Origin: Flavobacterium ginsenosidimutans
Lineage (GTDB): Bacteria; Bacteroidota; Bacteroidia; Flavobacteriales; Flavobacteriaceae
Assembly: GCF_003254625.1 (NCBI RefSeq)
Contig: NZ_QJRJ01000074.1
Span: 186,001-250,000, forward strand
Length of the DNA stretch: 64,000 nt
Reading direction: 5' to 3'
The translations under genes were made by a program, and so were the position numbers. Each line of letters begins with the position of its first letter. Position 1 is the stretch's first letter. The notes under the pieces were generated by a model. It did not search any database, was not told the origin of the DNA, and saw only the letters and a list, made by a program, of their open reading frames with translations. Shown here in pieces: positions 41,031 to 50,195 of the stretch.

Positions 41031-41984
41031 TTATTTTCTTTTAATTACTCTTTCTACAGCTTCAACAATTGCTTGGTTGTTTAATTTGTATTTTTCCATT
41101 AATTGCTCTGGAGTTCCAGATTCTCCAAAACTATCTTTTACTGCTACAAATTCTTGCGGAGTTGGGTTGTTTAAAGCTAATACTCCTGAAACGCTTTCTC
41201 CAAGACCTCCAAGATAATTGTGCTCTTCTGCAGTAACTACACATTTAGTTTTAGCAACAGATTTTAGAATAGCTTCTTCATCAAGAGGTTTAATAGTGTG
41301 GATGTTGATTACTTCAGCAGAAATTCCTTTTGCTTCAAGAGCTTCAGCTGCAATAAGAGCTTCCCAAACTAAGTGTCCTGTAGCAATAATTGTAACATCT
41401 GTTCCTTCATTTAACATAATTGCTTTTCCAATTACGAATGGTTCGTCAGCAGGAGTAAAGTTAGCCACTACTGGACGGCCAAAACGTAAATAAGCTGGAC
41501 CGTGGTGATCTGCTAACGCTAAAGTTGCAGCTTTAGTTTGGTTGTAATCGCAAGTATTGATTACAGTCATTCCTGGCAACATTTTCATTAAGCCAATATC
41601 TTCTAAGATTTGGTGCGTTGCTCCGTCTTCTCCTAAAGTTAAACCAGCGTGAGAAGCACAGATTTTTACATTTTTATCTGAATAAGCAACAGATTGACGA
41701 ATTTGGTCGTAAACTCTTCCTGTAGAGAAGTTAGCAAAAGTTCCAGTAAAAGGAATTTTTCCTCCAATAGTTAAACCTGCAGCGATTCCAATCATGTTTG
41801 CTTCTGCAATACCGATTTGGAAAAAGCGCTCTGGATGATTTTTCTTGAATTCATCAAATTTTAATGAACCAATTAAGTCAGCGCATAACGCTACAACATT
41901 TTCATTTTTTTGACCTAATTCAGTCATTCCCGCTCCAAAACCAGAACGAGTATCTTTGCTTCCTGTATTTTCGTATTTTTTCAT
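41031..41984 (-). CDS. Transketolase, C-terminal subunit
   Basis: 317 residues. Pyrimidine-binding domain of thiamine-diphosphate enzymes: FFQIGIAEANMIGIAAGLTIGGKIPFTGTFANF with the catalytic Glu in AEANM, then SHAGLTLGEDGATHQILEDIGLMK, and the C-terminal domain with VVTAEEHNYLGGLGES. Works together with the N-terminal half encoded just upstream; a split transketolase is common in Bacteroidota and archaea. Pentose phosphate pathway, cytoplasm. 78 bases after the partner gene, same operon. Confidence 0.92.
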   Translation of the reverse strand: MKKYENTGSKDTRSGFGAGMTELGQKNENVVALCADLIGSLKFDEFKKNHPERFFQIGIAEANMIGIAAGLTIGGKIPFTGTFANFSTGRVYDQIRQSVAYSDKNVKICASHAGLTLGEDGATHQILEDIGLMKMLPGMTVINTCDYNQTKAATLALADHHGPAYLRFGRPVVANFTPADEPFVIGKAIMLNEGTDVTIIATGHLVWEALIAAEALEAKGISAEVINIHTIKPLDEEAILKSVAKTKCVVTAEEHNYLGGLGESVSGVLALNNPTPQEFVAVKDSFGESGTPEQLMEKYKLNNQAIVEAVERVIKRK

Positions 41985-42062
41985 TTTGTTTCTTTTGAGA
42001 TGCTAAGTTTCTAAGCGACTAAGTTTCTAATCTGAAAACTGTCTGCTGAAACTGAGCACTTT

Positions 42063-42911
42063 TTAATAATCTGCTAAAGTTGAAATGTTTTGAGCTAATG
42101 CAGCTGCTAACTGATCGTTGTTAGGAGCTTTACCATGCCAAGCGTGTGTATGCATCATAAAATCTACTCCGTTACCCATTTCTGTATGTAATAAAATACA
42201 AACTGGTTTTCCTTTTCCTGTTCTAGATTTAGCATCATTTAAACCAGCAAGGATAGCGTCGATATTGTTTCCTTCTTTAATTTCTAAAACATCCCAGTCA
42301 AAAGCTTCAAATTTAGCACGTAGGCTTCCCATTGCTAAAACTTCATCAGTTGTTCCGTCAATTTGTTTTCCGTTAAGGTCAATAGTTGCGATAATGTTAT
42401 CAACTTTTTTAGCAGATGCGTACATAATTGCTTCCCAGTTTTGACCTTCTTGCAATTCTCCGTCTCCGTGTAAAGTATAAATTAAGTGATTGTCACCGTT
42501 TAATTTTTTAGCTTGCGCTGCTCCAAGAGCTACAGATAAACCTTGTCCTAATGAACCAGATGCAATACGAACTCCAGGTAAACCTTCATGTGTTGTAGGG
42601 TGACCTTGTAAACGAGAATCTAATAATCTGAAAGTAGCAAGTTCTGAAACTGGAAAATAACCGCTGCGTGCTAGAACGCTATAAAAGACAGGAGAGATGT
42701 GTCCGTTTGAAAGGAAGAACAAATCTTCTCCAATTCCGTTCATATCAAAACCTTCTTTGCGGTCCATAATATTTTGATATAGTGTTACCAAAAATTCAGT
42801 ACAACCTAATGAACCACCTGGGTGTCCAGAGTTTACAGCATGTACCATTCGAAGAATATCTCTTCTTACTTGGATCGTTAAATCGCTTAATTGTTGTGTG
42901 TTAGGCTTCAT
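42063..42911 (-). CDS. Transketolase, N-terminal subunit
   Basis: 282 residues. The thiamine-diphosphate domain has SGHPGGSLGCTEFLVTLYQ, GSLGQGLSVALGAAQA, the ThDP motif GDGELQEGQNWEAIMYASAKKVDNIIATIDLNGKQ and HGKAPNN. Forms the active enzyme with the C-terminal subunit. First gene of the two-gene operon. The 250 bases upstream are A+T rich with no gene. Confidence 0.93.
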   Translation of the reverse strand: MKPNTQQLSDLTIQVRRDILRMVHAVNSGHPGGSLGCTEFLVTLYQNIMDRKEGFDMNGIGEDLFFLSNGHISPVFYSVLARSGYFPVSELATFRLLDSRLQGHPTTHEGLPGVRIASGSLGQGLSVALGAAQAKKLNGDNHLIYTLHGDGELQEGQNWEAIMYASAKKVDNIIATIDLNGKQIDGTTDEVLAMGSLRAKFEAFDWDVLEIKEGNNIDAILAGLNDAKSRTGKGKPVCILLHTEMGNGVDFMMHTHAWHGKAPNNDQLAAALAQNISTLADY

Positions 42912-43159
42912 TTTATATGTAAAAGTTAAACTGAAGCAAAAGTAATTTTTATTTTGTGGGCAGACAAATGATTTTTTGCTTTAGTTGTATAACAATTGTT
43001 AAATTTAGCTGTTTTTTCTGCATTCCGTAAAAAAATATAACGTAACTTTTGCTTCAAAAGCCTTTATAAGTGTGTTTTTTACAATTTTAAATTGATGAAT
43101 AAAAAAAGCCTGCTTTTTGCAGTACTTTTAAATATAATTTTCTACTAATTATAACAGTA

Positions 43160-43459
43160 TCAATTATCACTTTCGCTATAATAATTGTTTTCTTCATCTT
43201 CAGAACCAATATCTTCTTGCTGGTCATCTAACTCAGATCCTGGAATATCCAAATCGTTACCGATTTTATCGCTGTTTTGTTTCCATTCGTGATTGTTCTG
43301 ATTAATGATACGTTCGCCTGAAATGTCTTCAGGATTAATATCTTCCAGTTTGTTATCCTGATTGTAAATATCTTCGTTTTGAGGATAATCCATATTTTCA
43401 AGATTTCTTTCAATCTGGTCATCCTTTATTTGATCTAACTTTTCTTCTGAGTTTATCAT
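43160..43459 (-). CDS. Acidic, Asn-rich hydrophilic protein, unknown
   Basis: 99 residues, nearly all polar: Asp, Glu, Asn and Gln dominate (for example DYPQNEDIYNQDNKLEDINPED and SEDEENNYYSESDN). No hydrophobic core, so it is probably disordered. The composition is reminiscent of the 124-residue charged protein at 17024. No motif known to me. Single gene between the transketolase operon and tgt. Confidence 0.55.
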   Translation of the reverse strand: MINSEEKLDQIKDDQIERNLENMDYPQNEDIYNQDNKLEDINPEDISGERIINQNNHEWKQNSDKIGNDLDIPGSELDDQQEDIGSEDEENNYYSESDN

Positions 43460-43713
43460 GATTTCTAAGACTTTAAAAATTAATAAATTAAAGTTAGAGA
43501 ATCTGTATTCTTCGTGTGTTATATTTAAAATGATAGAAGTTGCAGTTTTTACATTTTGGTTTTATATTTAAACGTAATTATTAGGACTGGGAAACCTTAA
43601 AAAGAAATTTGTAGTTAGAAACGTTAAAATTCCAATTTTCAAATTAAGAAAACATTATCTAATTTTTCTAATTGACAAATTACCTAATTAATAAAATTTT
43701 CCTGAAATTAAAC

Positions 43714-43721
43714 TATCTTTG
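43714..43721 (+). promoter_or_regulatory. Bacteroidota -7 promoter element of tgt
   Basis: TATCTTTG matches TAnnTTTG exactly, 33 bases before the tgt ATG. The short leader contains the small hairpin TCCCGA-ACG-GTCGGGA. No good -33 TTTG is seen. The 294-base space between the acidic-protein gene and tgt holds nothing else. Confidence 0.5.
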
Positions 43722-43753
43722 CCGTCCCGAACGGTCGGGAGAAAAACGAATTT

Positions 43754-44884
43754 ATGAAGTTTGATTTATTACAGAAAGATCCGCAGTCGAAAGCAAGAGC
43801 GGGAAGTATTACTACTGATCATGGAGTTATAGAGACTCCTATTTTTATGCCAGTTGGAACGGTTGCATCTGTAAAAGGTGTACATCAGCGTGAACTAAAA
43901 GAAGAAATTAATCCAGATATTATTCTTGGAAATACCTATCATTTATATTTACGTCCGCAAACTGAAATTCTTGAAAAAGCAGGTGGATTGCATAAGTTCA
44001 TGAACTGGGATCGTAATATTTTAACAGATTCTGGAGGATATCAAGTATATTCTCTTTCTTCAAATAGAAAAATTAAAGAAGAAGGGGTAAAATTTAAATC
44101 GCATATCGACGGTTCTTACCACTTTTTCACACCAGAAAATGTAATGGAAATTCAGCGTACTATTGGTGCTGATATTATCATGGCATTTGATGAATGTACG
44201 CCTTATCCTTGCGATTACAGATATGCACAGCGTTCTATGCACATGACGCATCGCTGGTTGGACCGTTGTATTAATCATTTAGAAAAAGTACCTTATAAAT
44301 ATGGCTACGAACAAACGTTTTTCCCGATTGTTCAAGGAAGTACTTATAAGGATTTACGTCGCCAGTCGGCTGAATATATTGCTAATTCTGGACAACAAGG
44401 AAATGCAATTGGTGGACTTTCTGTAGGCGAACCTGCTGAAGAAATGTACGCTATGACTGAAGTAGTTTGTGAAATTCTTCCTGAAGATAAACCTCGTTAT
44501 TTAATGGGGGTTGGAACTCCAATTAATATTTTAGAAAATATTGCGTTAGGAATTGATATGTTCGATTGCGTTATGCCAACTCGTAATGCAAGAAACGGTA
44601 TGTTGTTTACAGCAAACGGAACAATCAATATCAAAAATAAAAAATGGGAAGCTGACTTTTCTCCAATTGACGAAATGGGACATACTTTTGTTGATACAGA
44701 ATATACAAAGGCTTATTTGCGTCACTTGTTTGCCGCAAATGAATATTTAGGAAAACAAATTGCTACCATTCATAATCTTGGTTTTTATATGTGGTTGGTT
44801 CGTGAAGCTAGAAAACATATCTTAGCGGGCGATTTTAGACCATGGAAAGAAATGATGGTTAAAAATATGAGCCAAAGATTATAA
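43754..44884 (+). CDS. tgt: tRNA-guanine(34) transglycosylase
   Basis: 376 residues. FMPVGTVASVKGVHQREL, the base-binding TDSGGYQVYSLS (Asp92), the GGLSVGEP loop and the nucleophile in DCVMPTRNARNG (Asp271) are all present. The zinc-binding CxCxxC found in the E. coli enzyme after SPLD is absent: the equivalent region (303-316) reads SPIDEMGHTFVDTE, while the later His (H340, TIHNL) is kept. As I recall, flavobacterial TGTs share this. Inserts preQ1 into tRNA on the way to queuosine. Confidence 0.93.
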   Translation: MKFDLLQKDPQSKARAGSITTDHGVIETPIFMPVGTVASVKGVHQRELKEEINPDIILGNTYHLYLRPQTEILEKAGGLHKFMNWDRNILTDSGGYQVYSLSSNRKIKEEGVKFKSHIDGSYHFFTPENVMEIQRTIGADIIMAFDECTPYPCDYRYAQRSMHMTHRWLDRCINHLEKVPYKYGYEQTFFPIVQGSTYKDLRRQSAEYIANSGQQGNAIGGLSVGEPAEEMYAMTEVVCEILPEDKPRYLMGVGTPINILENIALGIDMFDCVMPTRNARNGMLFTANGTINIKNKKWEADFSPIDEMGHTFVDTEYTKAYLRHLFAANEYLGKQIATIHNLGFYMWLVREARKHILAGDFRPWKEMMVKNMSQRL

Positions 44885-44901
44885 AAAGTTCCAAGTTTCA
44901 G

Positions 44902-44950
44902 GTTTCAAGTTTCAAGTTTTGTAGAGAACGTGAAACTTGAAACTTGAAAC
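44902..44950. repeat. Intergenic inverted repeat of GTTTCAA words
   Basis: GTTTCAAGTTTCAAGTTT (44902-44919) and its exact 18-base complement (44933-44950), 13-base loop. Lies between tgt and the LptF/G gene and could act as a terminator or be a low-complexity dispersed repeat. Similar words occur at 29022-29040. Confidence 0.65.
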
Positions 44951-44967
44951 AAAAAAACAAAAACTAT

Positions 44968-46056
44968 ATGCTTTCAATAATAGATAAATACATCTTAAAA
45001 AGATATCTGGGAACTTTCTCTGTGATGTTGCTTTTATTTGCACCAATCGGAATCGTAATTGACGTTTCTGAGAAAGTAAATAAAATGCTCGAAAACAAGA
45101 TTCCGTTTGGCGATATTGCTTTCTATTATTATAATTTTACGATCTACTTTATTAATTCGCTGTTTCCGATATTTTTGTTTTTATCAGTAATTTGGTTTAC
45201 TTCGAAATTAGCAAATAATACAGAGATTATTGCCATTTTGAGTTCGGGGATTTCATTTACGCGTTTCTTGCGTCCTTATATTATAGGTGCAACAATCGTT
45301 TCTATTTTCGTTTTGCTGATGGGATTTTTTATTGTTCCAGCAGCAAGTGAAGGGTATAATAATTTCAGATATACCTATTTAAAAGGAAATGGAAAAGAGC
45401 TCATGCGTGGAGAGAACACTAATGTTTACAGACAAATTAACGATCACGATTTTATTTTTGTAAACAGTTTTAATGAAGAATCTAAAACAGCTTTCAACTT
45501 TTCTTTGGAACATTTTGAAAAAGAAAAATTGACCTATAAAATTACTGCAAGCCGTATTAAATGGGATCCTAAGAAAAAGATTTATGTTTTATACGATTAC
45601 ACAAAACGTACTGTTGGAGATTTAAATGATGTAATTGAAAAGTCTCCAGAAAAAAACATGGCCTTTAAGTTTGAATTGGCCGATTTGACTCCTGTGGTTT
45701 ATATTGCAGAAACGTTGACTTTAGGTAAATTAATTGATTTTATTGAGAAAGAGAGAAAAAGAGGTTCAGGAAACATAAACACCTATTTAGTTGTTCTTTA
45801 TAAAAAATACAGTATACCAGTTTCGGCATTTATTTTAACAATTATTGCAGTTTCGGTTTCTTCTATGAAGCGTCGTGGCGGAATGGGAATGAATCTAGCT
45901 ATTGGAATCGCAATTGCATTTTCATTTGTATTCTTTGATAAAATATTTGGTACACTTGCCGAAAAATCTACTTTTTCACCTTTATTAGCTGTTTGGTTCC
46001 CAAATATTGTTTTTGGAATCTTAGCAGTTTATTTACTACGTAATGCGAAACGATAA
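44968..46056 (+). CDS. LptF/LptG family LPS-export permease
   Basis: ATG 44968 gives MLSIIDKYILKRYLGTFSVMLLLFAPIG, the typical start of LptF/LptG (the frame upstream lies in the repeat). About 362 residues: three N-terminal membrane helices, a periplasmic jellyroll (about 140-260) and three C-terminal helices with FILTIIAVSVSSMKRRGGMGMNLAIGIAIAFSFVFFDKIFGTLAEK. Part of the LptB2FG pump that moves lipopolysaccharide to the outer membrane. Overlaps the EamA gene by 14 bases. Confidence 0.9.
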   Translation: MLSIIDKYILKRYLGTFSVMLLLFAPIGIVIDVSEKVNKMLENKIPFGDIAFYYYNFTIYFINSLFPIFLFLSVIWFTSKLANNTEIIAILSSGISFTRFLRPYIIGATIVSIFVLLMGFFIVPAASEGYNNFRYTYLKGNGKELMRGENTNVYRQINDHDFIFVNSFNEESKTAFNFSLEHFEKEKLTYKITASRIKWDPKKKIYVLYDYTKRTVGDLNDVIEKSPEKNMAFKFELADLTPVVYIAETLTLGKLIDFIEKERKRGSGNINTYLVVLYKKYSIPVSAFILTIIAVSVSSMKRRGGMGMNLAIGIAIAFSFVFFDKIFGTLAEKSTFSPLLAVWFPNIVFGILAVYLLRNAKR

Positions 46057-46933
46057 TTTAAAAAGTTATTTAAATCTTCACTTAATTGTTTTTATCTGGG
46101 GTTTTACAGCCATTTTAGGCGCTTTAATTACAATTGATGCCGAAAATTTAGTTTGGTATAGAATGTTGCTTGCCATGATTTTTCTTGGCGGATTTATAGC
46201 AGTTAAAAAACAATCATTTCAAGTCCCAATAAAAGAATTTTTCAAATTGATTTTTGTTGGTTTATTGATTGCATTGCACTGGATTTTCTTTTTTAAAGCA
46301 ATTCATGTTTCCAATGTTTCAATAACACTTTCGATATTTTCTTTAGGAGCTTTTTTTGCTTCTTTATTAGAGCCATTATTTTATGGAAGAAAAGTGCTTT
46401 GGTACGAAGTTTTTTTCGGGCTTATAATCATAGCGGGTTTAGGATTGATTCTTCAGGTTGAAATTAAATATCTTACAGGAGTTTATTACGCTTTAGCAGC
46501 AATCATTTTAGGTGTGCTATTTACCTTAATGAACGGAAAATTGATCTCAGATCACGAACCTTCTGTAATTACGTTTTATGAGTTTGGAGCAGGAGTTTTC
46601 TTTATCACGATTTATTTTTTATTCCAAGGAAAATTCACTGCAGATTTCTTCGAAATGTCTTTGAATAATTGGATTTTATTATTGATTTTAGCTTCAATTT
46701 GTACGGCTTACGCTTTTACAGCTTCGGTAAAAGTAATGCAGCGATTAACCCCTTATACAGTAATGTTAACTACTAATTTAGAGCCAGTTTACGGGATAGT
46801 TTTGGCTTATTTTATCTTAGGGGGAAAAGAGAAAATGAGCGTCGAATTTTATATCGGAGCTGTTATAATAATCATAACAGTTATTCTAAACGGTGTTTTC
46901 AAACATTATCAGAACAAGAAAGAAAACTTGTAA
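46043..46933 (+). CDS. EamA/DMT-family transporter
   Basis: 296 residues with ten membrane helices in two EamA repeats (LNLHLIVFIWGFTAILGALITIDAENLVWYRM; then GVYYALAAIILGVLFTLMNGKLI and LTPYTVMLTTNLEPVYGIVLAYFILG). Starts inside the end of the LptF/G gene (14-base overlap), so translation may be coupled. Substrate unknown; the family exports amino acids, nucleosides and other metabolites. Confidence 0.88.
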   Translation: MRNDNLKSYLNLHLIVFIWGFTAILGALITIDAENLVWYRMLLAMIFLGGFIAVKKQSFQVPIKEFFKLIFVGLLIALHWIFFFKAIHVSNVSITLSIFSLGAFFASLLEPLFYGRKVLWYEVFFGLIIIAGLGLILQVEIKYLTGVYYALAAIILGVLFTLMNGKLISDHEPSVITFYEFGAGVFFITIYFLFQGKFTADFFEMSLNNWILLLILASICTAYAFTASVKVMQRLTPYTVMLTTNLEPVYGIVLAYFILGGKEKMSVEFYIGAVIIIITVILNGVFKHYQNKKENL

Positions 46934-46983
46934 TAGTTTCCTTATTATTAAAATGCATTTTTATACTTTAAATAACAATTAAC

Positions 46984-47013
46984 TTCGCCAATGATATAAT
47001 ATTTTTATATTTG
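46984..47013 (+). promoter_or_regulatory. Promoter of accA
   Basis: TATATTTG (47006-47013) is an exact -7 element, with TTCG at 46984-46987 as a weak -33 element 18 bases upstream. The accA ATG follows 32 bases later. Confidence 0.5.
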
Positions 47014-47045
47014 CGGTTCGATTTACAAACAAAATTCAAAAATCC

Positions 47046-47999
47046 ATGGAATATTTAGATTTTGAGCTTCCAATTAAAGAACTTGAAGAACAGTTAGAAA
47101 AGTGTGTTATTATTGGAAAAGAATCTGACGTTGACGTAACCCCGACGTGCAAGGAAATCAACAAAAAATTAGTAGAAACTAAAAAAGAAATATACAAAAA
47201 CCTTACGGCTTGGCAGAGAGTGCAATTGTCGAGACACCCAAATAGACCGTATACTTTAGACTATATCAAAGCAATTTGCGGAGATACTTTCTTAGAACTT
47301 CATGGAGACAGAGGTTTTAAAGATGATAAAGCAATGGTTGGTGGTCTTGGTAAAATAAACGGACAATCGTTTATGATTATCGGTCAGCAAAAAGGTTTTA
47401 ATACAAAAACACGTCAGTACCGTAATTTTGGTATGGCTAATCCAGAAGGATACCGTAAAGCTTTGCGTTTGATGAAAATGGCAGAGAAATTCGGAATTCC
47501 AGTTTTAACTTTAGTAGATACTCCGGGTGCATATCCAGGACTTGAAGCCGAAGAAAGAGGACAAGGAGAAGCTATTGCTAGAAACATTTTCGAAATGGTT
47601 CGTCTACAAGTGCCAATTATCACAATTATAGTGGGTGAAGGTGCTTCTGGTGGAGCTTTAGGAATTGGTGTTGGAGACCGTGTTTATATGTTAGAAAACA
47701 CTTGGTATTCTGTAATTTCTCCAGAATCTTGCTCTTCTATTTTATGGAAAAGCTGGGAATACAAAGAGCGTGCAGCAGAAGCTTTAAAATTAACTTCTTC
47801 TGATATGAAAAAACAAAAATTAGTTGATGATGTAATTCCAGAACCACTAGGAGGAGCACATTATGACAGAGAAACTACTTTCAAAACAGTAGCGGAATAT
47901 ATTACTAAAGGATATAACGAATTGAAAGATTTATCAACAGCCGATTTAATTGCCCAAAGAATGGACAAATACAGTAATATGGGCGAGTTTAAAGAGTAA
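47046..47999 (+). CDS. accA: Acetyl-CoA carboxylase carboxyltransferase alpha subunit
   Basis: 317 residues. Typical Acc[16 protein letters not shown] at the start, [62 protein letters not shown] and [41 protein letters not shown]. Carboxylates acetyl-CoA to malonyl-CoA with AccD and the biotin parts, the first step in fatty-acid synthesis. Single gene with own promoter and terminator. Confidence 0.96.
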   Translation: MEYLDFELPIKELEEQLEKCVIIGKESDVDVTPTCKEINKKLVETKKEIYKNLTAWQRVQLSRHPNRPYTLDYIKAICGDTFLELHGDRGFKDDKAMVGGLGKINGQSFMIIGQQKGFNTKTRQYRNFGMANPEGYRKALRLMKMAEKFGIPVLTLVDTPGAYPGLEAEERGQGEAIARNIFEMVRLQVPIITIIVGEGASGGALGIGVGDRVYMLENTWYSVISPESCSSILWKSWEYKERAAEALKLTSSDMKKQKLVDDVIPEPLGGAHYDRETTFKTVAEYITKGYNELKDLSTADLIAQRMDKYSNMGEFKE

Positions 48000-48015
48000 A
48001 TTCATATAATATGAT

Positions 48016-48048
48016 GAAAAATCCGAAGCCCTACGGTTTCGGATTTTT
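48016..48048 (+). terminator. Hairpin terminator of accA
   Basis: AAAAATCCGAAGCC pairs with GGTTTCGGATTTTT around CTAC, followed by T run. Confidence 0.85.
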
Positions 48049-48139
48049 TTTTGGTTATGAACAAATCAAGATTATTTATAAACAATTATTAGTTATAACT
48101 CGATAGCATATTTTTTTTAAATTTTGCTACTTTCGCTAT

Positions 48140-49684
48140 ATGGAAAATTTCAAAAACTTAAACCCCGTTAAGGTCGACAAAACCACAATTATTAATCTAG
48201 AAAAAGGTAAGCTTCCTCCTCAAGTTATTGACTTAGAAGAGGCTGTTCTTGGCGCGATGATGATTGATAAAAAAGGGGTAGATGATGTAATTGATATTTT
48301 ACAGCCTGATGCTTTTTACAAAGACGCGCACAAACATATTTTTGAGGCGATTTTACAGCTTTTTACAGAAACTCAGCCAATTGATATTTTAACGGTTTCG
48401 ACACAGTTAAAGAAAAACGGAAAGCTGGATCTAGCTGGAGGAGATTTTTATTTGATTCAGCTAACGCAGAAAATTGCTTCTTCTGCGCATATCGAATTTC
48501 ACTCGCGTATTATTCTTCAAAAATTTATTCAAAGAAGTTTGATTCGAATTTCTTCTGAAATTATTGAAGAATCTTATGACGAGACAACAGACGTATTCGA
48601 TTTGCTGGATAAAGCCGAATCTAAATTATACGAAGTAACTCAGGGAAATATCAAGCGTAGTTCTGAGACTGCTCAGAGTTTGGTTCTTCAGGCGAAAAAA
48701 CGTATTGAAGAAATTGCTGGTAAGGAAGGTTTGAGTGGAGTTGCAACAGGTTTTGAGAAACTGGATGAAGTAACTTCTGGATGGCAACCTTCGGATTTAA
48801 TTATTATCGCGGCTCGTCCCGGTATGGGTAAAACGGCTTTCGTCCTTTCGATGGCGAGAAACGTGAGTATTCAGTTTGGACATGCAGTTGCGATTTTCTC
48901 TCTGGAGATGGCGTCGGTTCAGTTAATTACGAGGCTTATTTCTTCTGAAACAGGATTGTCTTCAGAAAAATTAAGAACAGGTAAATTAGAAAAACACGAA
49001 TGGGAGCAATTAAGTACAAAAGTAAAAAACTTAGAAAAAGCCCCATTATTTATTGATGATACGCCTTCGCTTTCGATATTCGATTTACGTGCAAAATGCC
49101 GTCGTTTGGCTTCTCAGCACGGAATCAAACTAATTATTATTGACTACTTGCAGTTAATGACTGCTGGAGGTAGTGGTAAAGGAGGAGGAAACCGTGAGCA
49201 GGAGATTTCGACAATTTCCCGAAACTTAAAGGCTTTGGCAAAAGAGCTTAACGTTCCGGTAATTGCACTTTCTCAGTTATCGCGTGCCGTTGAAACCCGT
49301 GGTTCGAGTAAACGTCCGCTTCTTTCGGATCTTCGTGAATCTGGAGCGATCGAGCAGGATGCGGATATCGTATCGTTTATCTATCGTCCTGAATATTATA
49401 AAATTGAAGAATGGGATGATGATGAAGCTTCTTCTACACAAGGTCAAGCTGAGTTTATTATAGCCAAGCACCGTAACGGTGGTTTGGAAAATATTCGTCT
49501 GAAATTCTTAGGACACTTAGGTAAGTTTGATAATCTTGAAGAGTTTACAGGAGGTTATGATGATTTACCATCAAAAATGAATCATGATGATAACCCTTTT
49601 ATAACTAAAAATTTACCATCTGCTAACGAAGCTTTCGGAAGTAATTTAAATGACGACGACGACGATAGTGATGTTCCATTTTAA
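48140..49684 (+). CDS. dnaB: Replicative DNA helicase DnaB
   Basis: 514 residues. N-terminal primase-binding domain (PPQVIDLEEAVLGAMMIDKKGVDDVIDIL), a linker helix, and the RecA-like domain with Walker A IIAARPGMGKTAFVLSMARN at about 228-247, IIIDYLQLM (Walker B), ALSQLSRAVE and SDLRESGAIEQDADIVSFIYRPEYY with the arginine-finger region. No intein. The C-terminal tail is very acidic (NLNDDDDDSDVPF). It unwinds DNA at the replication fork. Confidence 0.96.
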   Translation: MENFKNLNPVKVDKTTIINLEKGKLPPQVIDLEEAVLGAMMIDKKGVDDVIDILQPDAFYKDAHKHIFEAILQLFTETQPIDILTVSTQLKKNGKLDLAGGDFYLIQLTQKIASSAHIEFHSRIILQKFIQRSLIRISSEIIEESYDETTDVFDLLDKAESKLYEVTQGNIKRSSETAQSLVLQAKKRIEEIAGKEGLSGVATGFEKLDEVTSGWQPSDLIIIAARPGMGKTAFVLSMARNVSIQFGHAVAIFSLEMASVQLITRLISSETGLSSEKLRTGKLEKHEWEQLSTKVKNLEKAPLFIDDTPSLSIFDLRAKCRRLASQHGIKLIIIDYLQLMTAGGSGKGGGNREQEISTISRNLKALAKELNVPVIALSQLSRAVETRGSSKRPLLSDLRESGAIEQDADIVSFIYRPEYYKIEEWDDDEASSTQGQAEFIIAKHRNGGLENIRLKFLGHLGKFDNLEEFTGGYDDLPSKMNHDDNPFITKNLPSANEAFGSNLNDDDDDSDVPF

Positions 49685-49690
49685 AAAATT

Positions 49691-49716
49691 AAAAAGCCTT
49701 ATTATTAAGGCTTTTT
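49691..49716 (+). terminator. Hairpin terminator of dnaB
   Basis: AAAAAGCCTTA - TTAT - TAAGGCTTTTT followed by more T. Confidence 0.86.
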
Positions 49717-49821
49717 TTATGTTTTGACGTTAATCTTTTAATAAAAATCAGTAGTTTAGCTAAACCAATCAGAAACTATTAATTTTTTTTTAAATTATTA
49801 ACCAATTAACAAATGTAAATT

Positions 49822-50193
49822 ATGAATGATGATTTTAATCTAGGAAGTGTTGAAGTATCTTTAGAAGAAGGTAAAAGTTGGGCAAAAAAATACCGCGATT
49901 CGCCTAAAGAGGTTGAAGAAGGTAAAGGTAAAATTGACGCTTACTTAATCCCTTTAGATGCTTTGAGATTAGTATTAAAGCAAGACATTGATGCAGTTAG
50001 AGCATACAAAGGAATTAACAATGCTGGAGAACAAACTTTAATGTTTGTGGGTACAAAACTGGACAAAAAAACCGGTATTTATGTAGATGTATTTAATGTG
50101 GGTGTATCAGAAGGATGTGAGGGAAGCGAAGTTGTTTATGACACTAGCCGTCCATGTCCTCCTTATGGTGATCCAGCTAGTCCGATGGCATAA
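49822..50193 (+). CDS. Small conserved protein with CPPYGDPASP tail, unknown
   Basis: 123 residues, soluble, no signal peptide. It starts NLGSVEVSLEEGKSWAKKYRDSP, has KIDAYLIPLDALRLVLKQDIDAVRAYKGINNAGEQTLMFVGTKLD in the middle, and ends in TSRPCPPYGDPASPMA. I recall similar short proteins with this Cys-Pro-Pro tail in Bacteroidota, without a function. It is followed by 2 bases and a polytopic membrane protein, then a histidine kinase and a response regulator, which suggests a four-gene unit. Confidence 0.7.
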   Translation: MNDDFNLGSVEVSLEEGKSWAKKYRDSPKEVEEGKGKIDAYLIPLDALRLVLKQDIDAVRAYKGINNAGEQTLMFVGTKLDKKTGIYVDVFNVGVSEGCEGSEVVYDTSRPCPPYGDPASPMA

Positions 50194-50195
50194 CA

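Noticed and set aside
48129..48136. TACTTTCG as -7 element of dnaB
   Set aside because: It differs from TAnnTTTG and would lie only a few bases before the ATG with no -33 partner, so too weak to list.
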